Assembly (NCBI RefSeq): GCF_000770925.1
Contig: NZ_JDTK01000018.1
Location: forward strand, 1 to 57,407
Length of the DNA: 57,407 nucleotides
Direction: 5' to 3'
Origin: Bifidobacterium ruminantium DSM 6489
GTDB lineage: Bacteria; Actinomycetota; Actinomycetes; Actinomycetales; Bifidobacteriaceae
The notes below the pieces were generated by a model. It was not told where the DNA came from. It saw nothing but the letters and a program-made list of their open reading frames with translations, and made no database searches. Every line of letters starts with the position of its first letter. The stretch's first letter is position 1. Below, piece by piece: positions 15,721 to 24,890 of the stretch. A program made the position numbers and the translations under genes.

Positions 15721-18700
15721 GTGCGAACGATTGGGGTTCAGGTGACGGACACTCTGGCATGGCTTTCCGACGAATTGCGCAGCGAATGCGGACAGCCGGT
15801 GCTGCAGCGCGCTCGTGGCATAGTCAACCAATGGCGTTCCAAAATGTCCGACCTGCATTGCCTGACCGATGGCTCCTCCGACCGCATCACCCTGCATGCC
15901 AGCGTGCGCGGCACCACCTCGCCGTCCAGCCGGTATGAGGTGCAGGCCACGATCGACCTCGGTGATAGGCTGTTCCTGGCGCGATACTGCTCGTGCCCCG
16001 CGTTCGACGGATCCCAGCACGGATACGGCACCCGTCGGACCTTCGACTACCACAACAGTCCGAAATACCGCAGTTTCGATGACGATGACGATTACGACTA
16101 CGTCGACGATTATGACGATTTCGGCTCCGGTGCGACCTACGGCCACGTGGCCGACGATGACGTCCCCGCCCGTTCCGACAGCCGCCGTTACACAGGCATG
16201 TGCAAGCATGTCGCCGCCGTGCTGCTGCTTTTCCTGCAGCAGCCAGAACGATTCCAAGGTTTCCATGCGGCCGCTGCCACGCCCCGCGATCTCGCCGATG
16301 CTATGTGCTCTCTCGACGCGAGCAACGGCAATGCCGGAGAGGGCGCCCAACTCAAGGTTCTCAAACGGATCGTCGACGCGAAAAGCCGGCTGATCGCCGA
16401 ACAGCGCGGCGTTTCCGGACAAGGCGTGGCCCCCGGAGTGAAACGCAGGACGAATTCACCGGTTGACGTCATGCCGGGAAGCGTGCATCTCGATCCCACG
16501 CTGGCCTTCGTTCATGATTCTGTATGCCTGTCGCTGCATATCGGCTGCGCCGACGTCGGCTACGTGCTCAAAAGCATCTCGAATTTCGTATCCGACATGC
16601 GGATCGGAAGATACGAATCATACGGCAAGAAACTTGCGTTCACCCACACGCCGGGCATGCTCGACCCGTTCTCCCTGAAACTGTTCCGCTTCCTGCAGCA
16701 GGTGATCGACTCCCGTGCGGCCGCGCAGCTCCAGAACGGATACTATTACGGCGGAACGGTGCGCGTCGATCGCGAGCTCATCCTCACCGATTGGGAGGTC
16801 TGCGATCTGCTTGATCTGTTCCGTGCGGTGACACGAGACGAATACGAGGAACGTGAAACGAAGACACGCGCGCTCCTGCGCGAGTCGGACACCCAAGGAT
16901 TGAGGCGACTACTCGTCGAAGACGCCGAACAGGCCAGAAAATCAGGTCCGAGCCATATCCAACTGGTCAATGAGGGAGGAGAGCCGTTCGGCCTCGACAT
17001 CATCGACGGCGACCCCGACATCATGCTGAACGCCTCCTATGTGCGTGAGGGCACGGCATCCGGAGTGCGCATCACCTCGAACCGTGTCATCGAAGATGTG
17101 ATTCAAGGGCGCGCAGGCTTCTACATTCTGAGCCACGAACGGCTTGACGACCACGCGGATTCGGACAAGGTGAGCATCGACGGATTGTTCAGATGCACCG
17201 GCAAACTGCGCCCCGCATTGCGGGTGCTGCCCGATCTGTGCTCCGGAGACCCTGACGGCGTGTTCATCTCCGAAAACGACTGGCCCATGTTTGTCCGGAC
17301 CATCGTGCCGAAACTCACCGAAGCCAGCATCGGATTCGACATTCCGCAGGAGGTGGCCGATGCAGTCGGCGCCGACTGCCAGATCGAATTCTATCTGGAT
17401 CGGGACCTGTACGGCATCACCTGCGAGGCGGTGGCGAGATACGGCGATTTCGTCTTTCAGCTGGTGCCGACTGCCAAGGAGCTGCGCGGCGTCATCAACC
17501 CCGATTCACGTTCGATGGCATCGCGGGTCAAACGCGATCCGTCGCGCGAATCGTTCGCCGTGCAGGTGGTGCGACAGCTGTGCCCGACGTGGAGTTCCGT
17601 CGACGTGGCACGTATCAAGGAGGAAGACGAGCAGGCGATTCTGCTCATGCTCACCGACGGCGTCGACATTCTCAGATCGGTCGGCCAGGTGTTCTCCACG
17701 GCCGCATTCGACGGTATGATGCAGCCGAATCCACCAAGCGTGAAAGTGGGACTGTCCATCGATTCAAACCTCGTGGAGATCTCGCCGATCGCCGACGAAG
17801 TCCCGATGAACGAAGTCGGCGCGCTGCTGGATTCCTATCGCAGGAAGCGCCGCTACCACAGGCTCAAAAACGGCACGTTCGTGGATCTGAAGGAAGCCGA
17901 CCTGCGTGAACTCGACCAAGTGGCCACGGATCTTGACCTCGACGAGGAAACGCTTGACTCCGGAACCATCAGAATTCCCGGATACCAGGCCTTCCTGCTG
18001 GACTCCCAAGTGGGCGACGAGGACAAGAGCCCCTCGTTCGTGGATTACGTCAACGATGTGAAGATCATCGACCCGAAACGATATGAAGTACCTGAACGAC
18101 TCAAGAACGTGCTCCGCCCATACCAGGTGGAAGGTTTCCAATGGCTGTCCACCTTGTGGGACAAGGGCTTCGGAGGCATCCTCGCCGATGAGATGGGTCT
18201 GGGCAAATCCGTGCAGTTGCTGTCGCTCGTCGAAGCGCGCAAGGGACGTGGTCCCGCGCTGATCGTCTGCCCGGCGTCGCTCGTCTACAACTGGGCCGCG
18301 GAATGCGAGAAATTCGCAGGCGATCTCATGGTCGAAGTCGTCGCCGGCACGAAGGCGCAGCGGCGCAAGGCCATCGCATCAGTGTCATCGCGATCCAAGA
18401 AGGGGCATGATGATACGGACAGCGGCACGCCATACGACGGCGCCGACGTGGTCATCACATCCTACGACCTGCTGAGACGGGACGTGGACGACTATGCTGC
18501 CTGCCATTTCGCGATGATGGCCCTCGACGAGGCCCAGTACATCAAGAACCACGCCACGAAACTGGCGAAGGCCGTCAAACGGGTACCGGCCGACCATCGC
18601 TTCGCGTTGACCGGAACGCCGATCGAGAACCGGTTGAGCGAACTGTGGAGCATCTTCGACTTCCTCATGCCGGGACTGCTCGGCACATACGCGAAATTCC

Positions 18701-19548
18701 GCGAGAAGTACGAGCAGCCGATCATGGCGCCCGGACCTGAGCATTCCGTCATGGCGGACAAGCTGCAGGCACTGGTCGGATTGTTCATCAAACGGCGTCT
18801 GAAGAAGGACGTGCTCACCGACCTGCCTGACAAATTCGAGAACGTGATCACCGTCAAGTTGGAAGGCGAGCAGCGCAAACTCTACGCCGCACACGAGCAG
18901 CGGTTGCGGGCCACGCTCACCAAAACCGCCGATGCCGACTTCAACACCAAGAAGATCCGTATCCTCGCCGAATTCACGCTGCTGCGCGAGATATGCTGCG
19001 ATCCACGGCTGGTCTACGCAGACGCGAAGAACGCCTCCGCCAAACTCGACGCCATCGCGGAACTCGTGGCCACATGCATGGACGAAGGCAGGAAGGTGCT
19101 CGTGTTCTCGCAGTTCACCTCGTTCCTCGAACTCATCGGCGTCAGGCTCGCCGAACAGGGCGTGGACTATTACACGATCACCGGCGAGACGCCGAAGAAG
19201 CGCCGTGTCGAGCTGGTCGACGAATTCAACGGCAACGACGTGCCCGTGTTCCTCATCTCGCTCAAGGCGGGCAACACCGGGTTGAATCTGGTGGGCGCCT
19301 CCGTGGTGGTGCACGCCGACCCGTGGTGGAACGCGGCCGCGCAGAACCAGGCCACCGACCGTGCGCACCGCATCGGCCAGACGCAGGATGTGAACGTGTA
19401 TCAAATCGTCGCCAAGGACACCATCGAGGAACGCATTCTGAAACTGCAGGAGAAGAAAACCGAATTGGCGCAGCAATTCACCGACGGAACCGCCTCCGGA
19501 GGCATCGGAACGCTCGGCAAGGACGATCTGCTCGGCCTGCTGTCGTAA
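15721..19548 (+). CDS. SWIM-domain SNF2-family ATP-dependent DNA translocase
   Basis: 1275 residues. An N-terminal SWIM zinc finger is visible (YCSCPAFDG near 89, CKHVAAVLLLF near 161), split by an acidic insertion (DDDDDYDYVDDYDDF). The C-terminal half has the SNF2 motor: LRPYQVEGFQWLSTL, ADEMGLGKS (about 822), LDEAQYIKN (about 935), LTGTPIENR, and motif VI as TDRAHRIGQTQDVNVYQIV (about 1213). The middle 500 or so residues are the usual uncharacterised SNF2-associated region. Probable role: DNA remodelling or repair. The start may be GTG 15721 or GTG 15742; CATAAG 7 bases before 15721 would fit a leaderless transcript. Confidence 0.9.
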   Translation: MRTIGVQVTDTLAWLSDELRSECGQPVLQRARGIVNQWRSKMSDLHCLTDGSSDRITLHASVRGTTSPSSRYEVQATIDLGDRLFLARYCSCPAFDGSQHGYGTRRTFDYHNSPKYRSFDDDDDYDYVDDYDDFGSGATYGHVADDDVPARSDSRRYTGMCKHVAAVLLLFLQQPERFQGFHAAAATPRDLADAMCSLDASNGNAGEGAQLKVLKRIVDAKSRLIAEQRGVSGQGVAPGVKRRTNSPVDVMPGSVHLDPTLAFVHDSVCLSLHIGCADVGYVLKSISNFVSDMRIGRYESYGKKLAFTHTPGMLDPFSLKLFRFLQQVIDSRAAAQLQNGYYYGGTVRVDRELILTDWEVCDLLDLFRAVTRDEYEERETKTRALLRESDTQGLRRLLVEDAEQARKSGPSHIQLVNEGGEPFGLDIIDGDPDIMLNASYVREGTASGVRITSNRVIEDVIQGRAGFYILSHERLDDHADSDKVSIDGLFRCTGKLRPALRVLPDLCSGDPDGVFISENDWPMFVRTIVPKLTEASIGFDIPQEVADAVGADCQIEFYLDRDLYGITCEAVARYGDFVFQLVPTAKELRGVINPDSRSMASRVKRDPSRESFAVQVVRQLCPTWSSVDVARIKEEDEQAILLMLTDGVDILRSVGQVFSTAAFDGMMQPNPPSVKVGLSIDSNLVEISPIADEVPMNEVGALLDSYRRKRRYHRLKNGTFVDLKEADLRELDQVATDLDLDEETLDSGTIRIPGYQAFLLDSQVGDEDKSPSFVDYVNDVKIIDPKRYEVPERLKNVLRPYQVEGFQWLSTLWDKGFGGILADEMGLGKSVQLLSLVEARKGRGPALIVCPASLVYNWAAECEKFAGDLMVEVVAGTKAQRRKAIASVSSRSKKGHDDTDSGTPYDGADVVITSYDLLRRDVDDYAACHFAMMALDEAQYIKNHATKLAKAVKRVPADHRFALTGTPIENRLSELWSIFDFLMPGLLGTYAKFREKYEQPIMAPGPEHSVMADKLQALVGLFIKRRLKKDVLTDLPDKFENVITVKLEGEQRKLYAAHEQRLRATLTKTADADFNTKKIRILAEFTLLREICCDPRLVYADAKNASAKLDAIAELVATCMDEGRKVLVFSQFTSFLELIGVRLAEQGVDYYTITGETPKKRRVELVDEFNGNDVPVFLISLKAGNTGLNLVGASVVVHADPWWNAAAQNQATDRAHRIGQTQDVNVYQIVAKDTIEERILKLQEKKTELAQQFTDGTASGGIGTLGKDDLLGLLS

Positions 19549-19675
19549 CATGCGGCGGGAGCATGACGGGCGCGCTTCGCGACAGACGCGCACGACATCC
19601 CTCCCGTTTCGAATCGTAGGACGAAACCGTCCGACGGCTTGCGAATATCGCAGGGTGGGCGTATATATGGACAGG

Positions 19676-19822
19676 CAAGTTTCAGGGAAGGTGAAATTCC
19701 TTACTGGCGGTAACGGCACGACCGGCATCCATAACGGTCCCATGCCGAAGCCCGCGACCCGCGAAAGCGGCTGATCCGGTGAAAATCCGGAGCCAACGGT
19801 TACAGTCCGGATGGAAGAAACG
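19676..19822 (+). promoter_or_regulatory. FMN riboswitch (RFN element)
   Basis: The conserved RFN segments are present in order: AGGGAAGGTGAAATTCC (19684-19700), TACTGGCGGTAAC, GCCCGCGA, TGATCCGGTGAAAATCCGGA, then GCCAACGGTTACAGTCCGGA and TGGAAGA. It ends about 10 bases before the start of a riboflavin transporter S-component gene. By analogy, FMN binding should reduce expression of that gene. Confidence 0.95.
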
Positions 19823-19831
19823 GAGCTCAAC

Positions 19832-20446
19832 ATGAGTGTATCCTCTCCTACCAATACAGCATCCGACCAAGCCGGCAAGCCGCTGTCCCGCCCGGACAAC
19901 GCCCATTCCACAGGAGTCGCCGATTCCGGACGCTGGTCCACCAAGCGCATCGCCATGTACGCGCTGTTCGTGGCGCTGTCCATGGCCGTCAGCTTCATCG
20001 AATTTCCTATCATTCCGGGCGTGCAGTGGCTCAAATACGACCCATCCGGCATCGTGAGCCTCGTCGCGGGCTTCGCTTTCGGACCGGCGGCCGCGGTCAT
20101 CGTCAGCGTGCTTGGATTCATGCCGCACCTGTTCACCAATCCGTGGGGAACGCTGATGGCCGTGCTCGTGGCATTGGGGCTGTCCGTTCCGGCGTCGCTC
20201 ATCTACAGAAGGAACAGGACCCGCAAAGGAGCGTTGATTGGCATCATCGTCGGCGCCGTGGCGGCGTTGGTCCTGGCCATCGTCGGCAACGTCATCGTCA
20301 CGCCGTTCTACGCGCACATGACCACCGCCCAGGTGGTGGCGCTTATCGTACCGGCCTTGCTGCCGTTCAACGCGCTGAAATTCAGCATACACGGCGTGGT
20401 CACGTTTCTGATCTACAAGCCGGTCTCCAACCTGCTGAACCGTTGA
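19832..20446 (+). CDS. ribU: ECF transporter S component for riboflavin
   Basis: 204 residues with an unstructured Ser/Pro-rich N-terminus and about six membrane helices (RIAMYALFVALSMAVSFIEF, GLVSLVAGFAFGPAAA-like, MAVLVALGLSVPASLIY, AALVLAIVGNVIVTPFY, VALIVPALLPFNALK). The early FIEFPIIPGVQWLKYDPSGI segment is characteristic of RibU. The FMN riboswitch just upstream identifies riboflavin as the substrate. GGAG precedes ATG 19832. The fused ATPase-ATPase-T protein encoded immediately downstream probably energises it. Confidence 0.93.
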   Translation: MSVSSPTNTASDQAGKPLSRPDNAHSTGVADSGRWSTKRIAMYALFVALSMAVSFIEFPIIPGVQWLKYDPSGIVSLVAGFAFGPAAAVIVSVLGFMPHLFTNPWGTLMAVLVALGLSVPASLIYRRNRTRKGALIGIIVGAVAALVLAIVGNVIVTPFYAHMTTAQVVALIVPALLPFNALKFSIHGVVTFLIYKPVSNLLNR

Positions 20447-20475
20447 GCCCCGTTCGACATCGAATGGAATGAGCA

Positions 20476-20512
20476 TGGAGGAACCTTCCGCATCCGCCGG
20501 AAGGTTCCTCCA
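20476..20512 (+). terminator. Strong hairpin between ribU and the ECF A-A-T gene
   Basis: A stem of about 15 bp (GGAGGAACCTTCCG and its complement, 20477-20511) without a proper T-run afterwards. It may attenuate or stabilise mRNA between the S component and the energising module, which is needed in different amounts by several S components. Confidence 0.55.
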
Positions 20513-20536
20513 GCCGTTTCGGGAAGGAAGACCTCC

Positions 20537-22837
20537 ATGGATTCGATCAATACGCCGATCGTGAAACTACGCGATGTGCGCTTCACCTACGATGGTGGCG
20601 CCACTTGGGCGCTCGACGGAGTCAGCCTCGACATCCGACGCGGCGAACGCATCTGCCTGACCGGACCGAACGGGTCGGGCAAGACCACGTTGTCGCGGGT
20701 GATCGCGGGATTGACAGCACCCGACGAAGGACATGTCACATTGCTGGGCAACGCGGTGTTCGACGATGCCGGAGCGCATGCCCAAGCCTACCGCGCGGCG
20801 CGGCGCGGCATCGGCGCCGTGTTCCAGAATCCCGAGGATCAGATCGTCACCACGGTCACGGAGGACGATGTGGCCTTCGGCCCGGAGAACCTCGCGGTCG
20901 CGCATGACGAGATAGGCAAACGTATCGCCGGCTCATTGGACGCGGTGGATATGGGGGATTCCCGGGCTTCCGATCCGACGCGTATGAGCGGTGGTCAGCA
21001 GCAGCGCGTCGCCATCGCAGGCATGCTTGCCATGAACTCCGAGGTGCTGGTGCTGGATGAGCCGACCGCCATGCTTGATCCGTCAGGCCGCGCCGACATC
21101 ATGCGCGTGCTGGACGAATTGCAGGAACGGGGAACCACCGTCATCCTCGTTACCCACCATGAGGATGAGCTCGACCATGCGGATCTCGTGATCCGATTGG
21201 AATCCGGCCATATCGTGGGAGACGGGCCGGCCGGGGAAAGCCTGCGCCTGCCGATACGCTCCGTCGGCCTGCCCAAACGCGTCCTGGAGCCACGAGGCGA
21301 GACAATCATCGACGTGAAAGATCTGTCGTATCGTCACGCGGGTGCCGAACACGACGTGTTCGACCACCTGTCGTTCTCCATCGGCAAAGGCGAGACCGTG
21401 GCGCTGATGGGGCATAACGGCGCCGGCAAAACCACGTTGGCACGTCTGCTGTGCGCGTTGACGAAACCGAAATCAGGATCGATCGCGATCGACGGCATCG
21501 CCGTGTCCGCAACGAAACGCAACGGCACGGTGAAAACGCTCAGCCGCAGGAACCGTGCGAAGCTGCGGCGCACGGTCGGCTATGTCATGCAGCATCCGGA
21601 GCGTCAACTGTTCGCCGAGACCGTGGCCGAAGACGTGGCGTACGGCCCCTCCAATCAGGGGTTGGAGGCGTCCGAAGCCGCCGACCGGGCCATGCAGGCC
21701 ATGAGACTGCTGCATATCGAGCATCTGCGCGATCGTTCCCCGTTCGATCTGTCGGGCGGCCAGCAACGTCTGGTGGCGATCGCCGGCGTGATCGCCTGCG
21801 AGCCGAAGGTGCTGGTGCTGGACGAGCCGACCGCCGGACTCGACGAGGAGGCCATCGCACGTGTGCATGGTCTCATCCACGAGCTCAAATCGCGCGGCGT
21901 GACCATGCTGGTCATCTCCCACTCGCAGGAGGAGGTGAATGAAATCGCCGATCGGACCATCATACTGGGGGAGTCCACGGCAGTGCCGTCCACCGGTTCG
22001 GCGGCAATGGGAACGGAATCTTCCACAGGCCAGGACAGGATGGACGACGGAACGCGCGACGCGGTCGAACGGCGGACCTGGCTGGAACGCCTCGACCCGC
22101 GCGTGGGCATGCTGTCCGCATTGGCTCTCATGTTCTCCGCATTCGCTATAGGTTCGTTTTGGCAGCTGCTGCTCGCCGTGATCCTCATCGGCGCGGTCGT
22201 TGTGACGGGACGCATCGATGTAGGCCGTCTCATCGCCTCGGTGCACGTGTTTCTGGCGATGTTCGTCTTCTGCGGCCTGCTCAATGTCTTCTTCGTGCGC
22301 ACAGGAAACGTCGTGACGAATATCGGACCGATTCCTATCACCGACGACGGCATGCGCATCGCGGTGCTATATGCGTGCAGGTTCGCCGTGGTCATCGTCA
22401 TCGGCGCGATCTTCCTTGATTCCACCACGCCGACGGCCATGACCGACGCGTTCGAATCATTGCTTTCGCCATTCGCCAGATTGGGCATGCATGCGCAGGA
22501 GACCGCATTGGTGATGAGTCTCGCCCTGAGATTCCTGCCGACGCTCGGCATGGAGGCGAAGTCCGTCATCGACGCGCAGGCGGCGCGAGGCGGAGGCATC
22601 GAAACCGGATCGTTCGCGAATCGTGTCAAGGCGCTGGCGGCGATTGTCGTGCCCGTGTTCGCCGGCGCGATCCGTCATGCCGACAATCTGAGTCTCGCGT
22701 TGGATGCGCGATGCTACGAGGAGGGTATGGCCCGCACGCATTGGCGGGTCATGCGCATGCGCCGCGGCGATGTCATCGCATGCTGCGTCGTCATCGCGTA
22801 TCTTGTGGTGTTGACGGCATTGGGCGCGCTGATGTGA
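20537..22837 (+). CDS. ECF transporter energising module: two ATPases fused to the T component
   Basis: A 766-residue fusion. Two ABC ATPases come first: Walker A GPNGSGKTT (about 44) and LSRV...MSGGQQQRVAIAG, then GHNGAGKTT (about 293) with DLSGGQQRLVAIAG. Each is followed by a Walker B with LVLDEPTA. Residues from about 515 form the membrane T component (LSALALMFSAFAIGSFWQ, with ALVMSLALRFLPTLGMEAKS and AQAARG coupling helices). Usually EcfA, EcfA' and EcfT are separate. It should power RibU next door and perhaps other S components. AAGGAAG precedes ATG 20537. Confidence 0.92.
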   Translation: MDSINTPIVKLRDVRFTYDGGATWALDGVSLDIRRGERICLTGPNGSGKTTLSRVIAGLTAPDEGHVTLLGNAVFDDAGAHAQAYRAARRGIGAVFQNPEDQIVTTVTEDDVAFGPENLAVAHDEIGKRIAGSLDAVDMGDSRASDPTRMSGGQQQRVAIAGMLAMNSEVLVLDEPTAMLDPSGRADIMRVLDELQERGTTVILVTHHEDELDHADLVIRLESGHIVGDGPAGESLRLPIRSVGLPKRVLEPRGETIIDVKDLSYRHAGAEHDVFDHLSFSIGKGETVALMGHNGAGKTTLARLLCALTKPKSGSIAIDGIAVSATKRNGTVKTLSRRNRAKLRRTVGYVMQHPERQLFAETVAEDVAYGPSNQGLEASEAADRAMQAMRLLHIEHLRDRSPFDLSGGQQRLVAIAGVIACEPKVLVLDEPTAGLDEEAIARVHGLIHELKSRGVTMLVISHSQEEVNEIADRTIILGESTAVPSTGSAAMGTESSTGQDRMDDGTRDAVERRTWLERLDPRVGMLSALALMFSAFAIGSFWQLLLAVILIGAVVVTGRIDVGRLIASVHVFLAMFVFCGLLNVFFVRTGNVVTNIGPIPITDDGMRIAVLYACRFAVVIVIGAIFLDSTTPTAMTDAFESLLSPFARLGMHAQETALVMSLALRFLPTLGMEAKSVIDAQAARGGGIETGSFANRVKALAAIVVPVFAGAIRHADNLSLALDARCYEEGMARTHWRVMRMRRGDVIACCVVIAYLVVLTALGALM

Positions 22838-22963
22838 CCCAGCCGGGCAGCCGGGACGTGTGTGTCCGCATTGGTGTCTTCACGTGTCCCGGTGGCGTCG
22901 TTCGCCCCTGACGGTTTAAGCTGGAAGCCGGCAGATATGCCGACGGAAAACAAGGAGCCGACG

Positions 22964-24319
22964 ATGACGTCAAGAATATCCAAAACCATCGAACCGTTCG
23001 CATTGGTGCACATTAATCTGGTCACGGGAGACGAACGCGGTACCCTGCTGCCGGATATGATGATTCTCGTCGGCGCGCATGGACGCATCGAAACCGTGGC
23101 ACCGAGTGCCGACGTGCCGGTGCCGAATGAATACCATGTCCTTGACGGCACCGGAAAATACGTGATGCCGGGACTAATCAACGCGCATACGCACCTGTTC
23201 TCGCAAGGACGTCCCCTCAATCCGAAAATGGCCACGCCAAAAGGCCAGCGCATCACCGCGGCCATCGTGCATTCGCCGGTCGGCAAGCCATATGTGGCGG
23301 CCACGGCGAAAAACAGTGTGCGCACGCTGCTGGAATCCGGCGTCACCACCATCCGCACCTTGGGCGACATTGCCTACGAGGCGGTGGCGTTGCGTGATGA
23401 CATCGCCGCCGGCGAGGAGGTAGGCCCGCACATCCTCGCTTCGGGACCGCTGCTGGCCATTCCGGATGGACATGGAGCCCCGCTGATCGCATTGGAGGGG
23501 GAGGCGCCCCAGGACATGCGCGCAAACACCCGCCGCAACATCGCCAATGGCGTGAACGCGGTGAAGATCGCGGCGACTGGAGGTGTCACCGATTCGCAGG
23601 TGCTGGGTGAGGCCGGCGCTCCGCAAATGACAGTCGAGCAGATGCGCGCCATCTGCGATGAGGCGCATGACGCCGGCATCCTCGTCGCCGCGCATGCGCA
23701 AAGCGCGGAAGGCGTGCGCAGGGCGTTGGCCGCCGGCGTGGACACCATCGAACATGGCAGCAGGCTCGATGATGCGCTGATCGAATCGTTCAAACACAAT
23801 CCGAACGCGCTGCGTGGATATTCGGCGTTGATTCCGACGATTTCCGCCGGATTCCCTCTACATGCGTTCGGTCGCGACGTGACCGGCATCACCGAAATCC
23901 AAGCCGAGAATTCGAGGACCGTGGTCGACGGGATGCTTGCCGGCGCCCGCGCCGCGCATGAGGCCGGCGTGTTGGTGGGTGTCGGCACGGACACGGCCAT
24001 GACGTTCGTCACACAGTACAATACTTGGCGAGAACTGGCGTTACTGGTCAAATACGCTGGATTCACGCCCGCCGAAGCGGTGCGGGCAGCCACCCGGACG
24101 AATGCGAGGATCCTCAACGTATCCGGCATCACCGGCTCGCTGGATGAAGGCAAGTACGCCGACATGATGGTGCTGGACTCGAATCCGCTGGACGACCTGT
24201 CCACTTTGGCGCATCCGAAATTGGTCGTCGCCGGCGGACATCCCGTGTGGCATCCCGCGCCGAAGCGTTTCGACGACATCGACCGTCTGCTTGACGAGGC
24301 GATGCGGCGCGAGGAGTGA
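22964..24319 (+). CDS. Amidohydrolase (imidazolonepropionase/prolidase-like family)
   Basis: 451 residues. Metal-binding and catalytic landmarks of the amidohydrolase superfamily are present: GLINAHTHLF, the lysine in NAVKIAATGG, VAAHAQS, DTIEHGS and GVGTDTAM, plus the terminal GSLDEGKYADMMVLDSNPLDD. This subgroup acts on N-acyl or dipeptide amide bonds (Xaa-Pro dipeptidases and relatives); the substrate is not deducible. AAGGAG lies just before ATG 22964. Downstream yhbY is close, so limited co-transcription is possible. Confidence 0.87.
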   Translation: MTSRISKTIEPFALVHINLVTGDERGTLLPDMMILVGAHGRIETVAPSADVPVPNEYHVLDGTGKYVMPGLINAHTHLFSQGRPLNPKMATPKGQRITAAIVHSPVGKPYVAATAKNSVRTLLESGVTTIRTLGDIAYEAVALRDDIAAGEEVGPHILASGPLLAIPDGHGAPLIALEGEAPQDMRANTRRNIANGVNAVKIAATGGVTDSQVLGEAGAPQMTVEQMRAICDEAHDAGILVAAHAQSAEGVRRALAAGVDTIEHGSRLDDALIESFKHNPNALRGYSALIPTISAGFPLHAFGRDVTGITEIQAENSRTVVDGMLAGARAAHEAGVLVGVGTDTAMTFVTQYNTWRELALLVKYAGFTPAEAVRAATRTNARILNVSGITGSLDEGKYADMMVLDSNPLDDLSTLAHPKLVVAGGHPVWHPAPKRFDDIDRLLDEAMRREE

Positions 24320-24382
24320 AGGCATGTTTTACCGTCCTCACGCTAGGCTGGGGCGGGTACTTACAGATAGGAATGGAAGAAC

Positions 24383-24688
24383 ATGGCACTTACCAAGAAG
24401 CAGGTCAAGCAGCTGCGCGGCCTGGCCACCAAGCTCAATCCGCTCATCCAGGTCGGCAAGAACGACCTGAGCGAGAACGCCGTCAAGCAGGCGGACGAGA
24501 CCATCGAAAAGCGTGAGCTCATCAAGTGCTCCGTGCTTGACGGCTCCGGTCTGACGGCCAAGGAGGCCGGCGAGGAGCTTGCCGAAAGGCTCGGCGCAGA
24601 ACTCGTCCAGGTCATCGGAAACCGTTTCGTGCTTTACCGCCGTTCCAAGCGAGACGACGTGGAGCATATCCGTCTGGTGCGCGAATAG
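24383..24688 (+). CDS. yhbY: YhbY-type CRM-domain RNA-binding protein
   Basis: 101 residues comprising one CRM domain: LTKKQVKQLRGLATKLNPLIQVGKNDLSENAVKQADETIEKRELIK, then GNRFVLYRRSK. The GxxG-like loop VGKND and the terminal VLYR strand fit YhbY, which associates with pre-50S ribosomal subunits. Full length. GGAAGAAC precedes ATG 24383. Confidence 0.92.
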   Translation: MALTKKQVKQLRGLATKLNPLIQVGKNDLSENAVKQADETIEKRELIKCSVLDGSGLTAKEAGEELAERLGAELVQVIGNRFVLYRRSKRDDVEHIRLVRE

Positions 24689-24723
24689 TCGACAGGCGAC
24701 GGCTGGTCGCGCATACGACCTTG

Positions 24724-24778
24724 GAAATGTCGTTTCGTATGGGAGCCGCAGTGGTTCTTTACGCGAAACGACATTTTC
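24724..24778. repeat. Inverted repeat after yhbY
   Basis: AAATGTCGTTTCG (24725-24737) and its exact complement (24764-24776) flank a 26-base loop. It may be the yhbY terminator, although the loop is long. A related but imperfect motif (ACGTCATTTTTCG) follows at about 24789-24801. Confidence 0.5.
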
Positions 24779-24890
24779 ATATCACGGGACGTCATTTTTC
24801 GTAGGGGGTTTCGTCGAGCTCGACGAGTCGGATGGCATTCCACAGCGTGGGCGAAGGGAATGGCATCCATGGTTGAGGGCGGGTGCAAGA

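Noticed and set aside
18385..20202. A 605-codon open frame on the - strand
   Set aside because: It runs opposite the SNF2 motor domain, the FMN riboswitch and ribU, and its composition is the mirror of their codon bias.
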